The notes: generated by a model not told the origin, from the letters alone. Shown: positions 31,818 to 44,410, counted from the stretch's first letter. The stretch is 62,500 bases of DNA from Neocallimastix lanati (nom. inval.) (GCA_016946835.1 JACVTC010000073.1:1-62500); one strand, 5' to 3'. Made by a program: numbers and translations.

Positions 31818-32525
31818 AAATAAAAAAAGAATGAAACAAAAAATAATACATATTTTATATAAAAAAATAAAAAAAAAGAAATAAAATAGAAATAAAAAAA
31901 AGTAAAATAAAGAAAATTTACAAATATTTAAGAAAAAAAAAAAGTTAAAATATATAATCAAAATTTAATAGAATCGTTTATTAAAATGATAATTATAGAT
32001 AATATAATAAAAATCAATTAGAATAAATTAAATTTTATTTATAAAAATTTAAGTAAAAAAGAATTGTTTATAATATAAAATAATAGTAATAAATAAACAA
32101 AAATATATGTATTTAGAGAATACAATATACATTTTATTTTTTTTTTATCAAAAAATATATAAAAAAAAGTAATTTTATATATAATAAAAATTAAAAAAAA
32201 AAAAAAAGTATACATTTTAAATTAAAAAGAAAAAAAAATTATTAATATCTAAAAAAAAAGATATATATAATTATTATTTATATATATATTTAAAATATAA
32301 ATTAATGTAAATTATAAGAAAATATATATATATATAATTATTATTAATATATATATTTAAAATAAAGTTCAAAAAAGAAAGAGAAAAACAAAGTTGTAAA
32401 AAAAAACAAACATATAAAATATTTTCTATTATTTTATTATTATTAAATTATTATTTGAGTGTCTTTTATAAATCAATAAAATACTAGAATTATAATAAAT
32501 TATAATTTTTATTTTTAATTAATAT
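31642..32525 (+). other. Conserved 3' flank of LysM unit 3
   Basis: Matches the flank of copy 2 with small indels and ends at TCTTTTATAAATCAATAAAATACTAG near 32462. No gene. Confidence 0.6.
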
Positions 32526-32574
32526 ATATATATATTTATTTATTTTTCTATTATTAATTTTTTTTTTTTTTTTT

Positions 32575-32880
32575 GCTTAATATTTTCTGGTTACTGCCAC
32601 TCTGACATTACTTTTATCTTTTCTGGGTTAATTTCTACACCATCTTTAATGACTACATGTCCTAAGAAGGATATATTGAGTTTGTATAGCTAACATTTAA
32701 ATTTGTAGGAAACGAGTTTATGCTTGATCAGTTTTTTTAAGTATGGTTAGAACATGATGTATATGTTCCTCTAATGTTTTTTTGAGAAGACCGCTCTATC
32801 ATCTAAGTAGACTTGACAGTATTTCCCCAATATCCTTGTTGAAGATGCCATTTACGAAACCATGGAATAAGGTATTTCTA
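32575..32880 (-). pseudogene. Gypsy reverse transcriptase remnant, second copy
   Basis: The minus-strand 32690-32875 segment repeats 28375-28530. Downstream on that strand come codons for FLGHVVIKDGVEINPEKI, the conserved RT segment after the Y-x-DD motif. Stops are present, and it ends abruptly at 32880 where another AT-rich repeat begins. Confidence 0.75.
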
Positions 32881-33230
32881 TAAAATATATATACAAAATA
32901 TTTAGAAAGAATAATAAAATTTAATAAAATATATAAAAATACGTAAGATATAAAATATTGAATATATATATAAAACTATCCATTTCTATTATATATATTT
33001 AATTATTTTCAATTTCTCTTTTTAAATATGAATTTATTTAATATTTATTTTGTAAAAAAATGAATGTGGTGCATTTGCCAATTTTTATAATACAAACTTT
33101 CAATACGCCATTTATTTTTATTGGCTTGTTAAAGCCATAAAAAATTTTAATACAATTATATGTAAAAAAAATTAATGTATAAATAAATAAATAAAGAAAT
33201 AAATAAATAAAGATGTAATAATAAAAGTAT

Positions 33231-33400
33231 ATAAAATAAAATAAAATAAAATAAAATAAAATAAAATAAAATAAAATAAAATAAAATAAAATAAAATAAA
33301 ATAAAATAAAATAAAATAAAATAAAATAAAATAAAATAAAATAAAATAAAATAAAATAAAATAAAATAAAATAAAATAAAATAAAATAAAATAAAATAAA
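33231..33400. repeat. AAAAT pentanucleotide microsatellite
   Basis: About 34 nearly perfect copies of a 5-bp unit (ATAAAATAAA...) over 170 bp. An open frame through it on the minus strand is only a repeat artefact. Confidence 0.95.
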
Positions 33401-33660
33401 TATTGAATGTAATAATATAAAAGTACAAGTATATAAAATAAAATAAATAATTATTATTATTTTTTATTAAATTTAATCATATATGTTAGAAAGCAAAAAA
33501 AAAACATCTATATTTAATGAGATTTTTAACAATCAATAATATTGTTTTATATATTAAAATACATCGTTAATTTCGAAATGAAAATATTGATATTTAATAT
33601 TCTTTAATAAAAAATAATAATAGATATTTATTTTATTTTATTTTATTCAATTTATTTCCA
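33401..33660. other. AT-rich spacer
   Basis: No gene or repeat recognised between the microsatellite and the coding remnant. Confidence 0.45.
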
Positions 33661-33903
33661 ACAAAACCATCTTTTTGTGAATTAATAGGTAAATTAAATA
33701 AACTTGAACATTTATCATATTATGATTATCAAAGAAAAATAAGAAGAATTTGGAAAATAAAAAAAAGAGCAATAAATTAAGCTAATGAAATCAATGTCTT
33801 AATTGAACATTACAAAAATAACGAAGCCAAGTTAATTGATGTTAAATGTGATAGAAATAATATTATTAAATTGTGGTTTGATTGTTTAACTGAATTTAAA
33901 TAA
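33661..33903 (+). pseudogene. Short coding remnant, unknown family
   Basis: An 81-codon stretch with protein-like composition (Tyr, Trp, Glu and Lys rich; HLSYYDYQRKIRRIW) interrupted by one TAA at 33778-33780, which could derive from CAA. It ends with TAA at 33901-33903. No ATG start or domain recognised. Probably an eroded gene fragment. Confidence 0.4.
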
Positions 33904-34377
33904 TATAATATAAATGTTACTTTATAATAAATAATTAAGCAATGAGGAATGACTATACGAAATAATCAAAATTCTGTCATTCGAAAATTTAATTAATAAA
34001 GCTTATTAAATTTATATAGTTTAAATAAATATTCAAATACAATGTATAATAAATAATTTTATCATTATAATTATTATTTTTTTTAATATTATTTAAATAA
34101 AAGAATTATTATTAATAATATTTACATTTTTAATTACATTTATATTTTTATATAATTTTTTTATTAATTACATTTAAATAAAAGAATTAAAATCATAGAA
34201 TCTAACTATTATATGATTTATTTAATTATTCACTTAATAATTAATTTAAAAATTGAAATAACAAATTAATACAATAAAATAATATTATGTAGCATAATAT
34301 AGCTAAAGCCACATATATGCAACCTCCCTAAAAAAATATAAATAATGGCATGTGTAATAATAAAATAAAATAACATA

Positions 34378-34408
<31 letters not shown>

Positions 34409-34430
34409 GTATAAAATAAAAAAGGAAAGA
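33904..34430. other. AT-rich spacer
   Basis: No gene seen. Contains an AAT run near 34381-34405. Confidence 0.5.
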
Positions 34431-34544
34431 AAAAAAATTTAAAAAAAAAAAAAAAATAATAATTAATAATTAAAAATTTAATTTAATTTTAATAATTAAT
34501 AAATTTTAATAATTAATAAAAAATAAAAATTTAAAATTATTTTT

Positions 34545-35075
34545 TTAAAAAAAAAAAAAAAAGAAAAAGAAAAAGAAAAAAAAAATTTTTTTTACTTTCT
34601 TTTTTCTTTTTGTACTTTCTTTTTTTACTTTTTTTGTATTTTTGTATTTTTTTATTGGGAAGGTTTTGAAAGGGTTAAAATTATTTATTAATTTTTAATT
34701 TTTTCTGTTTATATCAAAGTTTATAGAAAAAAAAAAAAAAGAAAAACTATAAATAAGCATAAATTTCAGCAATAATTTTTATCTTAATCAAAAATAAATA
34801 TAAAAATAAAAAAAAAATTCAATTGATTTGAATTTATTAAAAATTATTATAATTAAATAAAAAAAAGAAAAAAAAAAAAAAAAAAAAGAAAAAAAGAAAA
34901 AAGAAAAAAAAATTTAAAATAAACAAAAAAATTTAAAATAAACAAAAAATTTTCAAAATAAATAAAAAAATATCAAAATAAAAATCATATATATATATAT
35001 ATAAAATATTAATTCTATTTTAAAATTATATTTAAGAATATTAAAAAAAAAAAAAAATAAATAAAAAAAAAAAAA
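34545..35075 (+). promoter_or_regulatory. Promoter module of LysM gene 4
   Basis: A-tract/T-tract switch near 34560-34600, GGAAGGTTTTGAAAGGGTT at 34658-34676, ACTATAAATAAGCATAAATTTCAGC from 34746, then an A-rich leader. Confidence 0.7.
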
Positions 35076-35876
35076 ATGAAGTTTAATACTAGTGTTATTG
35101 CTTTAGCCCTTGGTCTTGCTACCCAAGTTTATGGTAAAGGTTACCGCTGTAAAGAACACTATGTTATTGGTCGTAGTGACTCATGTGATGATGTCCTTGA
35201 TGGATCTGATGACCATTACAATATGAGACTAAGGGACTTACTTATGTTAAATCCAACTATTGATTGTGACAAATTATCTAATGGTCAAAAACTTTGTCTT
35301 AAAAGTGATAATTATCGCGATGAAAATGAAACTGGTACATACATTATTAAAAAGACAGATACTTATGAAGGTATTGCTAAAAAGTTAGGTACCACTCAAG
35401 AAATCCTTTACAGAATTAACTTCTCCTCATACCTTTATATGGAAGGTAATGATAATATTAAGCATCAAGTAGGCAATCATGTTTTCTATCGTAAGGATCA
35501 TTACTACATCCCAGATTTCAGTAAGAGTAAGGAATATATTCTTTCTAAACATAGAAAATCTACTACTACTAAAAAGACCACTAAAAAGAAGAGTACCACT
35601 AAAACTATTACTAAAACTGCTACTAAGGCTACTGGTAAAGCTAAACAAACTAGCTATGCTTGTGATAAGCATGTTGTGGTTAAGCATGGTGATACCTGTT
35701 ACAAAATCTACACTAACAAGAATGTAAATATTTCCTCCAATCAATTATTAAAGTTAAATCCAAATCTTAACTGTGACAACTTAAGAAGTAATACAAAGAT
35801 TTGTGTTTCCTCTAAAAACGCAGGCAACAACAAAATTCCAAACTTTTCTAACAGTAAACAAATTACTCTTAAATAA
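35076..35876 (+). CDS. Secreted LysM-domain protein, copy 4
   Basis: 266 residues. Signal peptide 1-20; LysM 1 with GRSDSC (G to S in the usual GRGDS) and MLNPTIDC; LysM 2 with KKTDTYEGIAKKLGTTQE, where the Cys of copies 1-3 is replaced (DHYYIPDF), so no unpaired Cys remains; short KTTKKKSTTK linker; LysM 3 nearly invariant but ending NNKIPNF instead of NNKTPNF. Groups with copies 5 and 6 by LysM 2 and linker. Predicted secreted glycan binder. Confidence 0.93.
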   Translation: MKFNTSVIALALGLATQVYGKGYRCKEHYVIGRSDSCDDVLDGSDDHYNMRLRDLLMLNPTIDCDKLSNGQKLCLKSDNYRDENETGTYIIKKTDTYEGIAKKLGTTQEILYRINFSSYLYMEGNDNIKHQVGNHVFYRKDHYYIPDFSKSKEYILSKHRKSTTTKKTTKKKSTTKTITKTATKATGKAKQTSYACDKHVVVKHGDTCYKIYTNKNVNISSNQLLKLNPNLNCDNLRSNTKICVSSKNAGNNKIPNFSNSKQITLK

Positions 35877-36535
35877 TTAAAAAAATAAGAAATGAAAAAA
35901 AAAATAAAAAAAGGAAAAAAAATAAATAAAAATAAAAATAAGAATATAAAGTTAAAAAAATAATAATAATTTTTTTATAAGAATATAAAGTTAAAAAAAT
36001 AATAATAATTTTTTTATAAAAAAAAAATAAAAAAAAAAAAAATGAAAAATTAAAATAGATTTTATATGCAAAAATTTAAGTAAAAAAGAATTATTTATAC
36101 TAATATAAAATAATAGTAATAAATAAATAAAAATATATGTAATTAGAGAATACAATAAACTTTTTTATATCAAAAATAATATATAAAAAAAGTAATTTTA
36201 TATAATAACCATTAAAAAAAAAAAAAGTAAACATCTTAAATTAAAAAAAAAAAAAATTATTAATCTCTAAAAAAAAGATATATATAATTATTATTTATAT
36301 ATATATTTAAAATATTAATTTATGTAAAATATAAGAAAAAAAATATATATATATAATTATTATTAATATATATATATTTAAAATAAAGTTCAAAAAAGAA
36401 AGAAAAAAAAAAGTTGTAAAAAAAAAAACAAATATACAAAAATTTTTCTATTATTTTATTATTATTATATTATTATTTGAGTGTCTTTTATAAATCAATA
36501 AAATGCTAGAATTATATTAAATTATTATTTTTTTA
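35877..36535 (+). other. Conserved 3' flank of LysM unit 4
   Basis: Shorter version of the shared flank, with a small tandem duplication of AAGAATATAAAGTTAAAAAAATAATAATAA near 35940-36010. Ends at TCTTTTATAAATCAATAAAATGCTAG near 36484. Confidence 0.6.
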
Positions 36536-36554
36536 TATTTAATAATAATTAATG

Positions 36555-37262
36555 AATCTAGAACCTAAAATAATGAATCATGGCGTAGCCTCAGCTAGTC
36601 TACGTCGTGTCGAAAAGTCATACCATTTGACTTTATGAGTACACTCATCGATCAGATTTACCTTGATCTTGAATTCTTCCGTGTCACCATAGGCATTAAC
36701 ACTTTACTAGCAGCAGTTGGTAAACGACAGAGTATATTGCTCAGGCTTATCTTCAATATAATTGTTAATATAATCGGTTCTTCTAGAAAAAAGGCGTTTG
36801 GTTTTCCATTTTTATTTCCTTATCCATACTTTATTATATAATTATATTCCTTGGAAGAAAAGGTAGGTACCATCTATGTTGTCTCTTAATTTGCAATCTT
36901 TCCTCCTAATGTTTAAATTAAATATCTATGATCTTTATAGATAATAATTTTGTATTTTAGTACCAAGAAGTAGGTGTCTTCAAGAAATTAAAGTATCCCT
37001 TGTAGAGATATAGAAAGAAGTTTTTTGTCAGTAATAGTATAATTTTATTTCCGTCTTTAAAAATAAACTTCTAGAGTAAAATGCTATATGATGTAAAATT
37101 ATTTTCTTTTATCTCTTTGAGATGAGAACAGCCCTAATAGTATTAGCTACTTGCATCATATTCTACAATAAAAGGTTTTGTATGATCAGGATGTAGTTGA
37201 ATTGGAGAAATTGTTAATCTTTTCTTTCATTCTTTAAAAGCATGCTCACCTTTTATTTATCC
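36555..37262 (-). pseudogene. Gypsy remnant (protease end and RNase H)
   Basis: Minus strand: the 36555-36680 segment encodes EFKIKVNLIDECTHKVKWYDF and ...ILGSRF, a protease-region piece. The 36850-37262 segment encodes TKPFIVEYDASS, LHHIAFYSRSLF and TDKKLL-like codons, matching gypsy RNase H. Stops and frameshifts throughout. Related copies lie at 42680-43190 and 44005-44410. Confidence 0.65.
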
Positions 37263-37923
37263 ATAAAATTTTAATATATTTTTTTTTTTGTTGAAAAATA
37301 TAAACTTTCTAATATTAATAGAAATATAACAAAACATGTGAAGATAGTGTAAATTATGAAATTAATTTTGATTATATAAATGAATATAAATATTTAATTT
37401 TTTTTTTTTTTTTTATTTTATTTTAAATGAAAAAAAAAAAGGTTACTTAGATTGATATCTTGATATATATAAAATTGTCAATTTATTAAAAAGAAATAAT
37501 AAATCATATTATTTCTTTGAGCTAAAGAAAAAGGAATCACAGAGGAGTGTTAATAATTATAATAATAAATATATTAATTAAACTAAAAAAATTGTTTCGA
37601 TGAATGGAGTACAACAGTGGTTAAAGCAATTCTTATTATCTTAAACAGTAATATCGTTTAATTTTTATAAAATAAATTTTATATATAATTAAAAAATACC
37701 AATTTTTTCTTTTATGAAATACTCTAATTTTTTACAATAAATATTTTTTTTATCATAATAATCTTCAAAATGTTTTTTTTTTATTATTTATTATTCATTG
37801 TAATTAATAGTTTTATTTGAGATATGCATTGTTTATATCAAAATTTTTATTACAATTTTATTTATCGGATAAAAAATAATAATAATAATAACTAATATTT
37901 TTAAAATAATTTATCTTTTCATA

Positions 37924-38005
<82 letters not shown>

Positions 38006-38150
38006 TTTAATAATAAAAATAATTATTAATTATTTAATAACTGAAAAAAAATTTTTTTAAATATTATTTATTAATATTTAAATATTTAAATGTAAAATAT
38101 TGAAATAATTTTAAAAAAAGGATTTTTTATATAACTATATATTAAAGTAA
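37263..38150. other. Intergenic with AAT microsatellite
   Basis: No gene seen. A perfect AAT/TAA trinucleotide run of roughly 28 units lies at about 37920-38003. Confidence 0.6.
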
Positions 38151-38154
38151 CTTT

Positions 38155-38383
38155 TTTTCTTTTTACTAGATTATTTTTAAATATTTCTTTTATTAAAAAT
38201 ATTTATTAAATATTAAAATATTTTTATTAAAGCATAATATTTTATAAAATACTAAGTAAGAATTTAAAAAGTTTTAAAAATGATCAGTTAATTACTTATA
38301 TATTATTTTTTTTATTTTAATAATTATATCTTAAATAAATATTAATAATTTAAAAGATTTATTAATTCTTAAATTCGAATGTA

Positions 38384-38425
<42 letters not shown>

Positions 38426-38640
38426 GTTTATATAATTTATTATATAATATATTTTTTTTTTAGAATTTATTTTTAAATTTATTTGTTTATTATAGTTTTA
38501 TTTATTTATTTTTTATTTATTTAGTTAATTATTTTAATTATATATAGAAATTATTTGGTTTATTATTAATTAATTTATTTATTAACTTTATAATAAAATT
38601 TTAAAAAATGTCTCACACTCAATTTTATTATTTAATCATA
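38155..38640. repeat. Dispersed repeat R4, copy 1
   Basis: Contains TACTAGATTATTTTTAAATAT, TTTATAAAATACTAAGTAAGAATTTAAA and TTTAATAATTATATCTTAAAT. Related copies at about 43215-43520, 44450-44970 and 45315-45870. Unclassified; several copies end near GAAATGCAACTTTCCGAAATG. Confidence 0.55.
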
Positions 38641-39023
38641 TAAATCTGTATAAATTAATGTAAAAATACCATAAATTTTATTTTTAAATTTTATAATAAT
38701 TAAAGTTTTATAGTGTGATGTTATTTCAATGTTACTTTTATTTTTTTATTTTTTTTATAAATAATTATTATTAATTATTGTTTTAATTATATGGATTTAA
38801 TTATTTTTTAATTAATTTTAATTAATATTTAATTAATATTTAATTAATATTTAATTATTATTTAATTAATATTTAATTATTATTTAATTAATCATTTTTA
38901 ATTTGTTTATTCCGAAACAATAATGAAATACAAAGTTTATAAAAATGTTGCTAAAAAAGTTAAAAAAACTGATAAATTTTAAAAAAAAAATTAATTTCGA
39001 AATTAATAATTAATTTTTGCATT

Positions 39024-39054
<31 letters not shown>

Positions 39055-39620
39055 CGAATTAATTAGAAGATGATTGATTGGAGACACGATAACAACAGCG
39101 GCTTAAAGTTTAGAATAATAAAAAAAAAGGTATTTATTTTTATATTATTGCTTCTACTGTTGCAAAATAGGAAAAGAGTTTTGCAAGAGCATTCTTTCAT
39201 CTTTATTGATTCTTTATTTTCCAGTCTATAAAATAGAAATAAGCTTTGCTTATGGTAAACTCTAATATTTATTTACTTTTTCAATATTTAATTATTTAAT
39301 TATTTAATATTTAATATTTAATATTTAATATTTATTATTTATTATTACTTAATATTTATTATTTATTATATATTATTTATTATTTAATTATTATTAAATT
39401 ATTCATTATTCATTATTTAATATTTTATTATTTTATTATTTATTATTTATTATCTATTATTCAATTATTTATTATTTACTATTTATTATTTATTATTTAT
39501 TATTATTAAAAATAAGAGAAAGTTTTTTTGCCATAATTTCAGAACATACCTGTGTGTGATATAATATGTGGAGAAGTTTGACGAGGTTAGGCTATTCCTT
39601 TTTTACAGTTTTACTTTATT
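38610..39620. repeat. Dispersed repeat R3, copy 2
   Basis: Parallel to 22484-23530: same CACTCAATTTTATTA start, CAACAGCGGCTTAAAGTT at about 39095-39112, a TTATTTATT microsatellite and a GACGAGGTTAGG end. Confidence 0.65.
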
Positions 39621-39629
39621 TTATTAAGT

Positions 39630-39830
39630 TTTGATAAATTTATCAATTAATAATCTATAATATAATAATTATGGAAATTACATTTCTTTTATAGTATTTG
39701 TGACTTGATATTAATACCATGAAAATGTTTGACATGCCATAAAATTCTTGTTATTTGTAATAAATTATTTTATTACAATGAATTTCAAATTTCAAATTTA
39801 ATATATTTTATGTAATGAATATCAAAACAA
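39630..39830. repeat. Dispersed repeat R2, copy 5
   Basis: Follows R3 copy 2 as R2 copy 2 follows R3 copy 1, but here no copia coding remnant comes after it. Confidence 0.6.
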
Positions 39831-39898
39831 TTTTATTAATGATTAAAGTTTTTATTTTTAATTTTATATCAAAATTAAAAAATTAAAAAAATTATAAT

Positions 39899-39899
<1 letters not shown>

Positions 39900-39939
<40 letters not shown>

Positions 39940-40406
39940 AAAAAGAAAAAAGAAAAAAAGAAAAAGAAAAAAAAATTTTTTTTTTACTTTTTTTTTTTTC
40001 TTTATTTTTCTTTTTTACTTTTTTTGTATTTTTGTATTTTTTTATTTGGAAGGTTTTGAAAGGGTTAAAATTATTTATTAATTTTTAATATTTTCTGTTT
40101 ATATCAAAGTTTATAGAAGAAAAAAAAAGAAAAACTATAAATAAGCATAAATTTCAGCAATAATTTTTAATTTAAAGTTAAAATAAAAAAAATAAAAAAA
40201 TAAAAAAGAAAAAAGAAAAAATAAATTAAAATAAAGAAATTTAAAATAAAAATCAAAATATAAAAAAAAAATATTAATTCTATTTTAAAATTATAATTAA
40301 GATATTAAAAAAAAATATAACAAAAACCAAAAAAAAAAATAAAAAAAAAAAAAAAAGAAAACCAAAAAAAAAATAAAATAAAACAAAAACCAAAATAAAA
40401 AAAAAA
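39900..40406 (+). promoter_or_regulatory. Promoter module of LysM gene 5
   Basis: A-tract/T-tract switch at about 39905-40010, GGAAGGTTTTGAAAGGGTT at 40048-40066, ACTATAAATAAGCATAAATTTCAGC from about 40135, and an A-rich leader with an AAAACCAAAA repeat. Confidence 0.7.
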
Positions 40407-41207
40407 ATGAAGTTTAACACTAGTATTATTGCTTTAGCCCTTGGACTTGCTTCCCAAGTTTATGGTAAAGGTTTTATCTGTCTAGAACACTATGTTATTG
40501 GTCGTAGTGACTCATGTGATGATGTCCTTGATGGATCTGATGACCATTACAATATGAGACTAAGGGACTTACTTGCGCTAAATCCAACTATTGATTGTGA
40601 CAAATTATCTATTGGTCAAAAACTTTGTCTTGATATTGATATTGATAATTATTACGATGAAAAGGAAGTGGGTGAATACATTATTAAAAAGACAGATACT
40701 TATGAAGGTATTGCTAAAAAGTTAGGTACCACTCAAGAAATCCTTTACAGAATTAACTTCTCCTCATACCTTTATATGGAAGGTAATAATAATATTAAGA
40801 ATCAAGTAGGCAATCATATTTTCTATCGTAAGGATCATTACTACATCCCAGATTTCAGTAAGAGTAAGGAATATATTCTTTCTAAACATAGAAAATCTAC
40901 TACTACTAAAAAGACCACTAAAAAGTCCATTAAAACTATTACTAAAACTGCTACTAAGGCTACTGGTAAAGCTAAACAAACTAGCTATGCTTGTGATAAG
41001 CATGTTGTGGTTAAGCATGGTGATACCTGTTACAAAATCTACAATAATAAGAATGTAAATATTTCCTCCAATCAATTATTAAAATTAAATCCAAATCTTA
41101 ACTGTGACAACTTAAGAAGTAATACAAAGATTTGTGTTTCCTCCAAAAATGCAGGTAACAACAAAACTCCAAACTTTTCTAACAGTAAACAAATTACTCT
41201 TAAATAA
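40407..41207 (+). CDS. Secreted LysM-domain protein, copy 5
   Basis: 266 residues. Signal peptide; LysM 1 opening KGFICLEHYV (differs from the KGYRC of copies 4 and 6) with GRSDSC; LysM 2 with DHYYIPDF (no Cys); a shortened linker (KTTKKSIKTITK) that has lost the KKSTT block; LysM 3 with IYNNKN, shared only with copy 6. No catalytic residues; predicted secreted chitin/peptidoglycan binder. Confidence 0.93.
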   Translation: MKFNTSIIALALGLASQVYGKGFICLEHYVIGRSDSCDDVLDGSDDHYNMRLRDLLALNPTIDCDKLSIGQKLCLDIDIDNYYDEKEVGEYIIKKTDTYEGIAKKLGTTQEILYRINFSSYLYMEGNNNIKNQVGNHIFYRKDHYYIPDFSKSKEYILSKHRKSTTTKKTTKKSIKTITKTATKATGKAKQTSYACDKHVVVKHGDTCYKIYNNKNVNISSNQLLKLNPNLNCDNLRSNTKICVSSKNAGNNKTPNFSNSKQITLK

Positions 41208-41945
41208 TTAAGAAAATAAAAAAAAAAAAAGTAAAACAAAAAATAATACATATTTTTTATTTATATAAAAATAAAAAAAATAAAATAAAATAATGAAAAG
41301 TTACAAATATTAAAGTATAAAAACAAGTTTAAAGATAATCAAAAATGAATAGAATTAAATATTAAAATGATAATTAATTATAAATAACATAATAAAATCA
41401 ATTGAAATAAATTAAATTTCATTTGTAAAAATTTAAGTAAAAAAGAATTATTCATAAAAATATAAAATAATAATAATAAATAAGATAAATTATTTATGAT
41501 TAGAGAATACTTTTTTTTTTTTTTTATCAAATATTATATATATAAAAGAAAGCAGTATTATATAATAAACATTAAAAAAAAGTATAAATTTGAATTAAAA
41601 AAAAAAATTAATCCCAAAAAAAAAAAAAATAGAATATATATATGTATATATATATATATATATACGTATATAAACATTTAAAATATAAATTAATATATAA
41701 TATAATAAAATATATATATATAAAATTATTATTTATATATATATTTAAAATAAATATAAATTATAAGAAAAAAAAATTTATATAATTTTAATTTATATAT
41801 ATATTTAAAATAAACTTCAAAAAAGAAAGAATAAAAGTTGTAAAAAAAACAAACAAACAAAAATTATTTTATTTTTCTTCTTCTTCTTCTTCTTCTTCTT
41901 CTTCTTCTTCATATTATTATTATTATTATTATTATCATTTGTGTG
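41208..41945 (+). other. Conserved 3' flank of LysM unit 5, with TTC microsatellite
   Basis: Shared flank sequence followed by a TTC run (about 41876-41910) and an ATT run (about 41911-41935). It ends GTGTCTTTTATAAATC at about 41941, where a gypsy remnant takes over. Confidence 0.6.
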
Positions 41946-41949
41946 TCTT

Positions 41950-42510
41950 TTATAAATCTTCACCTGATTTCTTCAGTACGAACAACACAGGATAACCTTG
42001 AAGGAGATTTCAAATTAAGGATGAAATCCTTTGGCCAAGTTTTTTTATATATAGTTCCTACGGTGCTTTTACTTCCCTAGGAATAATATAGTAGGGTAAA
42101 TTTACACTTTTATATAATGGTGTATCAGGCTCCAGTTAAATTTTGAAGTTATACGGCTTGTGCTATGATAGTGTATCGGCGATTTCTTCGTTGAAGACTT
42201 CTCTACCAAAGTCTCCAATAGTACTTGTTGATAATTTCACTGAGAGTCAATAATTTTTCTAACCCAACCTTCCTGATCGTTTCAACAACAGAATCTCCTT
42301 GAGTAACCAGAGCCGTTTGGCCTTACTTTGGACTATTGCTTTTGATTGGCTTCTTTCGTTGGATTATTTATATATATTTTTCTTTTTCAATAGGTTCTTT
42401 TGCTTCTTGAGTCCCAAATCAATTTGCCCCACTTCTCGTAGTCGATTAAATAGTCATTATAATCACCGGAATATTCAAAACCTCGATCATGGTAGAATTA
42501 CCTGGTTAAA
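41950..42510 (-). pseudogene. Gypsy pol remnant (RT start and upstream linker)
   Basis: Minus strand: VVRTEEIR, LAKGFILNLKSPSR, then YHSTSRITSK and SGDYNDYLIDYEKWGK pieces. This is the N-terminal RT region and the segment before it. A diverged copy of its 3' half is at 21365-21730. Frames are broken. Confidence 0.6.
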
Positions 42511-42679
42511 TTTTATACTGTATCTTTTATTTTTTTTTTTTTTTTTTTTTTTTTTTGGTTCTCAATTACCTTATCGATAAGCTAATTGAGTTATTCCAGC
42601 CTCGGAGATTTTATTTTATTATTTTTATTTTTATCTTTTTTTTTTTTTTTTTTTTATTTGCACTATATAGATTCTATTA

Positions 42680-43190
42680 TCTTCATACTCTCTAGGTAGA
42701 GTTCTTCATTGGGTAATCCTTGGTCTTTTACCAGCAATCCTATAGACCTTTGGTTGTTGGTCTTGGACATCTATCTTTTGGTATAAATCTGATGTCTGTC
42801 CATAAATCTAGAACCTAAAATAACGGTTCGTGGTTTAGCCTCAGCTAGCCTGTATCTTTTAGTAAAGTCATGCCATTTGACTTTATTATTACGCTCATCG
42901 ATCAGTTTTACCTTGATCTTGAATTCTTCTGTCAACTAAATTCTTTTTCAATAATGGTATAATTTTATTTCCTCCTTTAAAAAAAAAACTTCTTGAGTAA
43001 TATGCTACACGATGTAAATTATTATCTTTTATCTCTTTGAGATAAGAACAGCACTAATAGTATTCGCTACTTGTATTCATATTCTACAATAAAAAATTTT
43101 GTAAGATCAGAATGTAGTTGAATTGGAGAAGTTGTTAATAATTCTTTAATTTCTTTTTTTAAAGCATACTGATCTTTATTTATCCATAAA
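42680..43190 (-). pseudogene. Gypsy remnant (protease end, RNase H)
   Basis: Minus strand: FKIKVKLIDERNNKVKWHDF and RTVILGSRFMDRHQIYTK, the better preserved version of the protease-region piece at 36555. It is followed on the left by RNase H-like sequence (42960-43190). Stops present. Confidence 0.65.
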
Positions 43191-43214
43191 TTTTTTAAAT
43201 ATTTTTCTTCTATT

Positions 43215-43900
43215 TATTAAAATAACTAGTATTTTTTTAATTTTAATAATTATATCTTAAATTATTATCCTTTACATTTTTTAAATTATTAATATTTATT
43301 TTATATATATAAATATATATTTAAAATTATTATTATTTATATATATTTTGAAAAATTATAAAACGTTTAAAACGTGAGATAAATATAAATTTTATTTGTT
43401 ATTTTGTTTATTATTAATTTATTAATTTATTAACTTTTATAAAAAATTTTTTGCGAAACACAACTTTCCGAAATGATTCAAAATGCCTCATACTCAGTTT
43501 TATTATTTAATAGTTGATATAAAATAAATAGATGTAGCAACATATTCTTATATTTAATAATTTTTACTAAATATTGAAATTTATATCTATTCTGCCAATA
43601 TTAATTTCTGAAATATATTTATATTTATATATTAATTTAATATATAAAAGTTCCACATATCGGTAGTTTGATTGGAGGAGCATTTCGAAAAATTTCATTT
43701 CTGAAAATTTACATAAAAAATTTTTTTTAAAAAGTTAATAAATAAATGAATTAATAATAAAACAAATAAATAATATATATAATTTAAATAAATAAATAAA
43801 TAAATAAAAATAAATATATAAAACTATAATAAATAAATAAATTTAAAATTAAATTTTAATATATATTTTGTTAAAAGTCAAGAATTTAGGTTTTATAATT
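43215..43900. repeat. Repeat R4, copy 2, and flanking AT sequence
   Basis: Includes TTTAATAATTATATCTTAAATTATTATCC and AACACAACTTTCCGAAATGATTCAAAATGCCTCATACTC. Then AT-rich sequence with AAATA repeats. No gene. Confidence 0.5.
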
Positions 43901-44004
43901 ATGTCAACTTTATTAATATATTTTAATGATAAAGAGTTACTTGCACTTAATTATACTAAATTAAAAAATTTTTTTAAAGTTAATAAATAAATAAATTAAT
44001 AATA

Positions 44005-44410
44005 TTTCTTGGAAGAAAAGGTACCATCAATGTTGTCTTTGATTTGCTATTTTTTCCATCTAATGTATAAATTAAATATCTATGATCTTTATAGACAGTA
44101 ATTTTGTATTTTAGTATCAAGAAGTAGATGTCTTCAAGAAATAAAAGCATCGCTTAAAACGAAAACTTCTTTGTCCTTAATGGTAAAATTTTATTTCTTT
44201 CTTTAAAAAAATAACTTCTTGAGTAATATGCTATATGTTGTAAATTATTTTCTTTTATCTCTTTGAGATGAGAATAGCACTAATAGCATTTGCTACTTGT
44301 ATCATATTCTACAAAGATTTTGTAAGATCTGGATGTAGTCGATTTGGAGAAGTTGCTAATATTTTCTTTAATTTTTATTTTTTAAAGCATTCTCACCCTT
44401 ATTTATCCAT
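44005..44410 (-). pseudogene. Gypsy RNase H remnant, third copy
   Basis: Same region as 36842-37262 and 42960-43190: TTGGAAGAAAAGGTACCATC at the left end and AAGCATTCTCACC at the right. Coding potential is destroyed by stops. Confidence 0.6.

Noticed and set aside
33156-33428. 90-residue minus-strand ORF (FILFYF repeats)
   Set aside because: Pure translation of the AAAAT microsatellite.
36635-36841. 68-residue +strand ORF
   Set aside because: Lies opposite a minus-strand gypsy remnant whose translation explains the base composition.
41496-41681. 61-residue +strand ORF (Phe/Lys/Tyr rich)
   Set aside because: Low-complexity A/T sequence in the LysM 3' flank; not conserved after the other copies.
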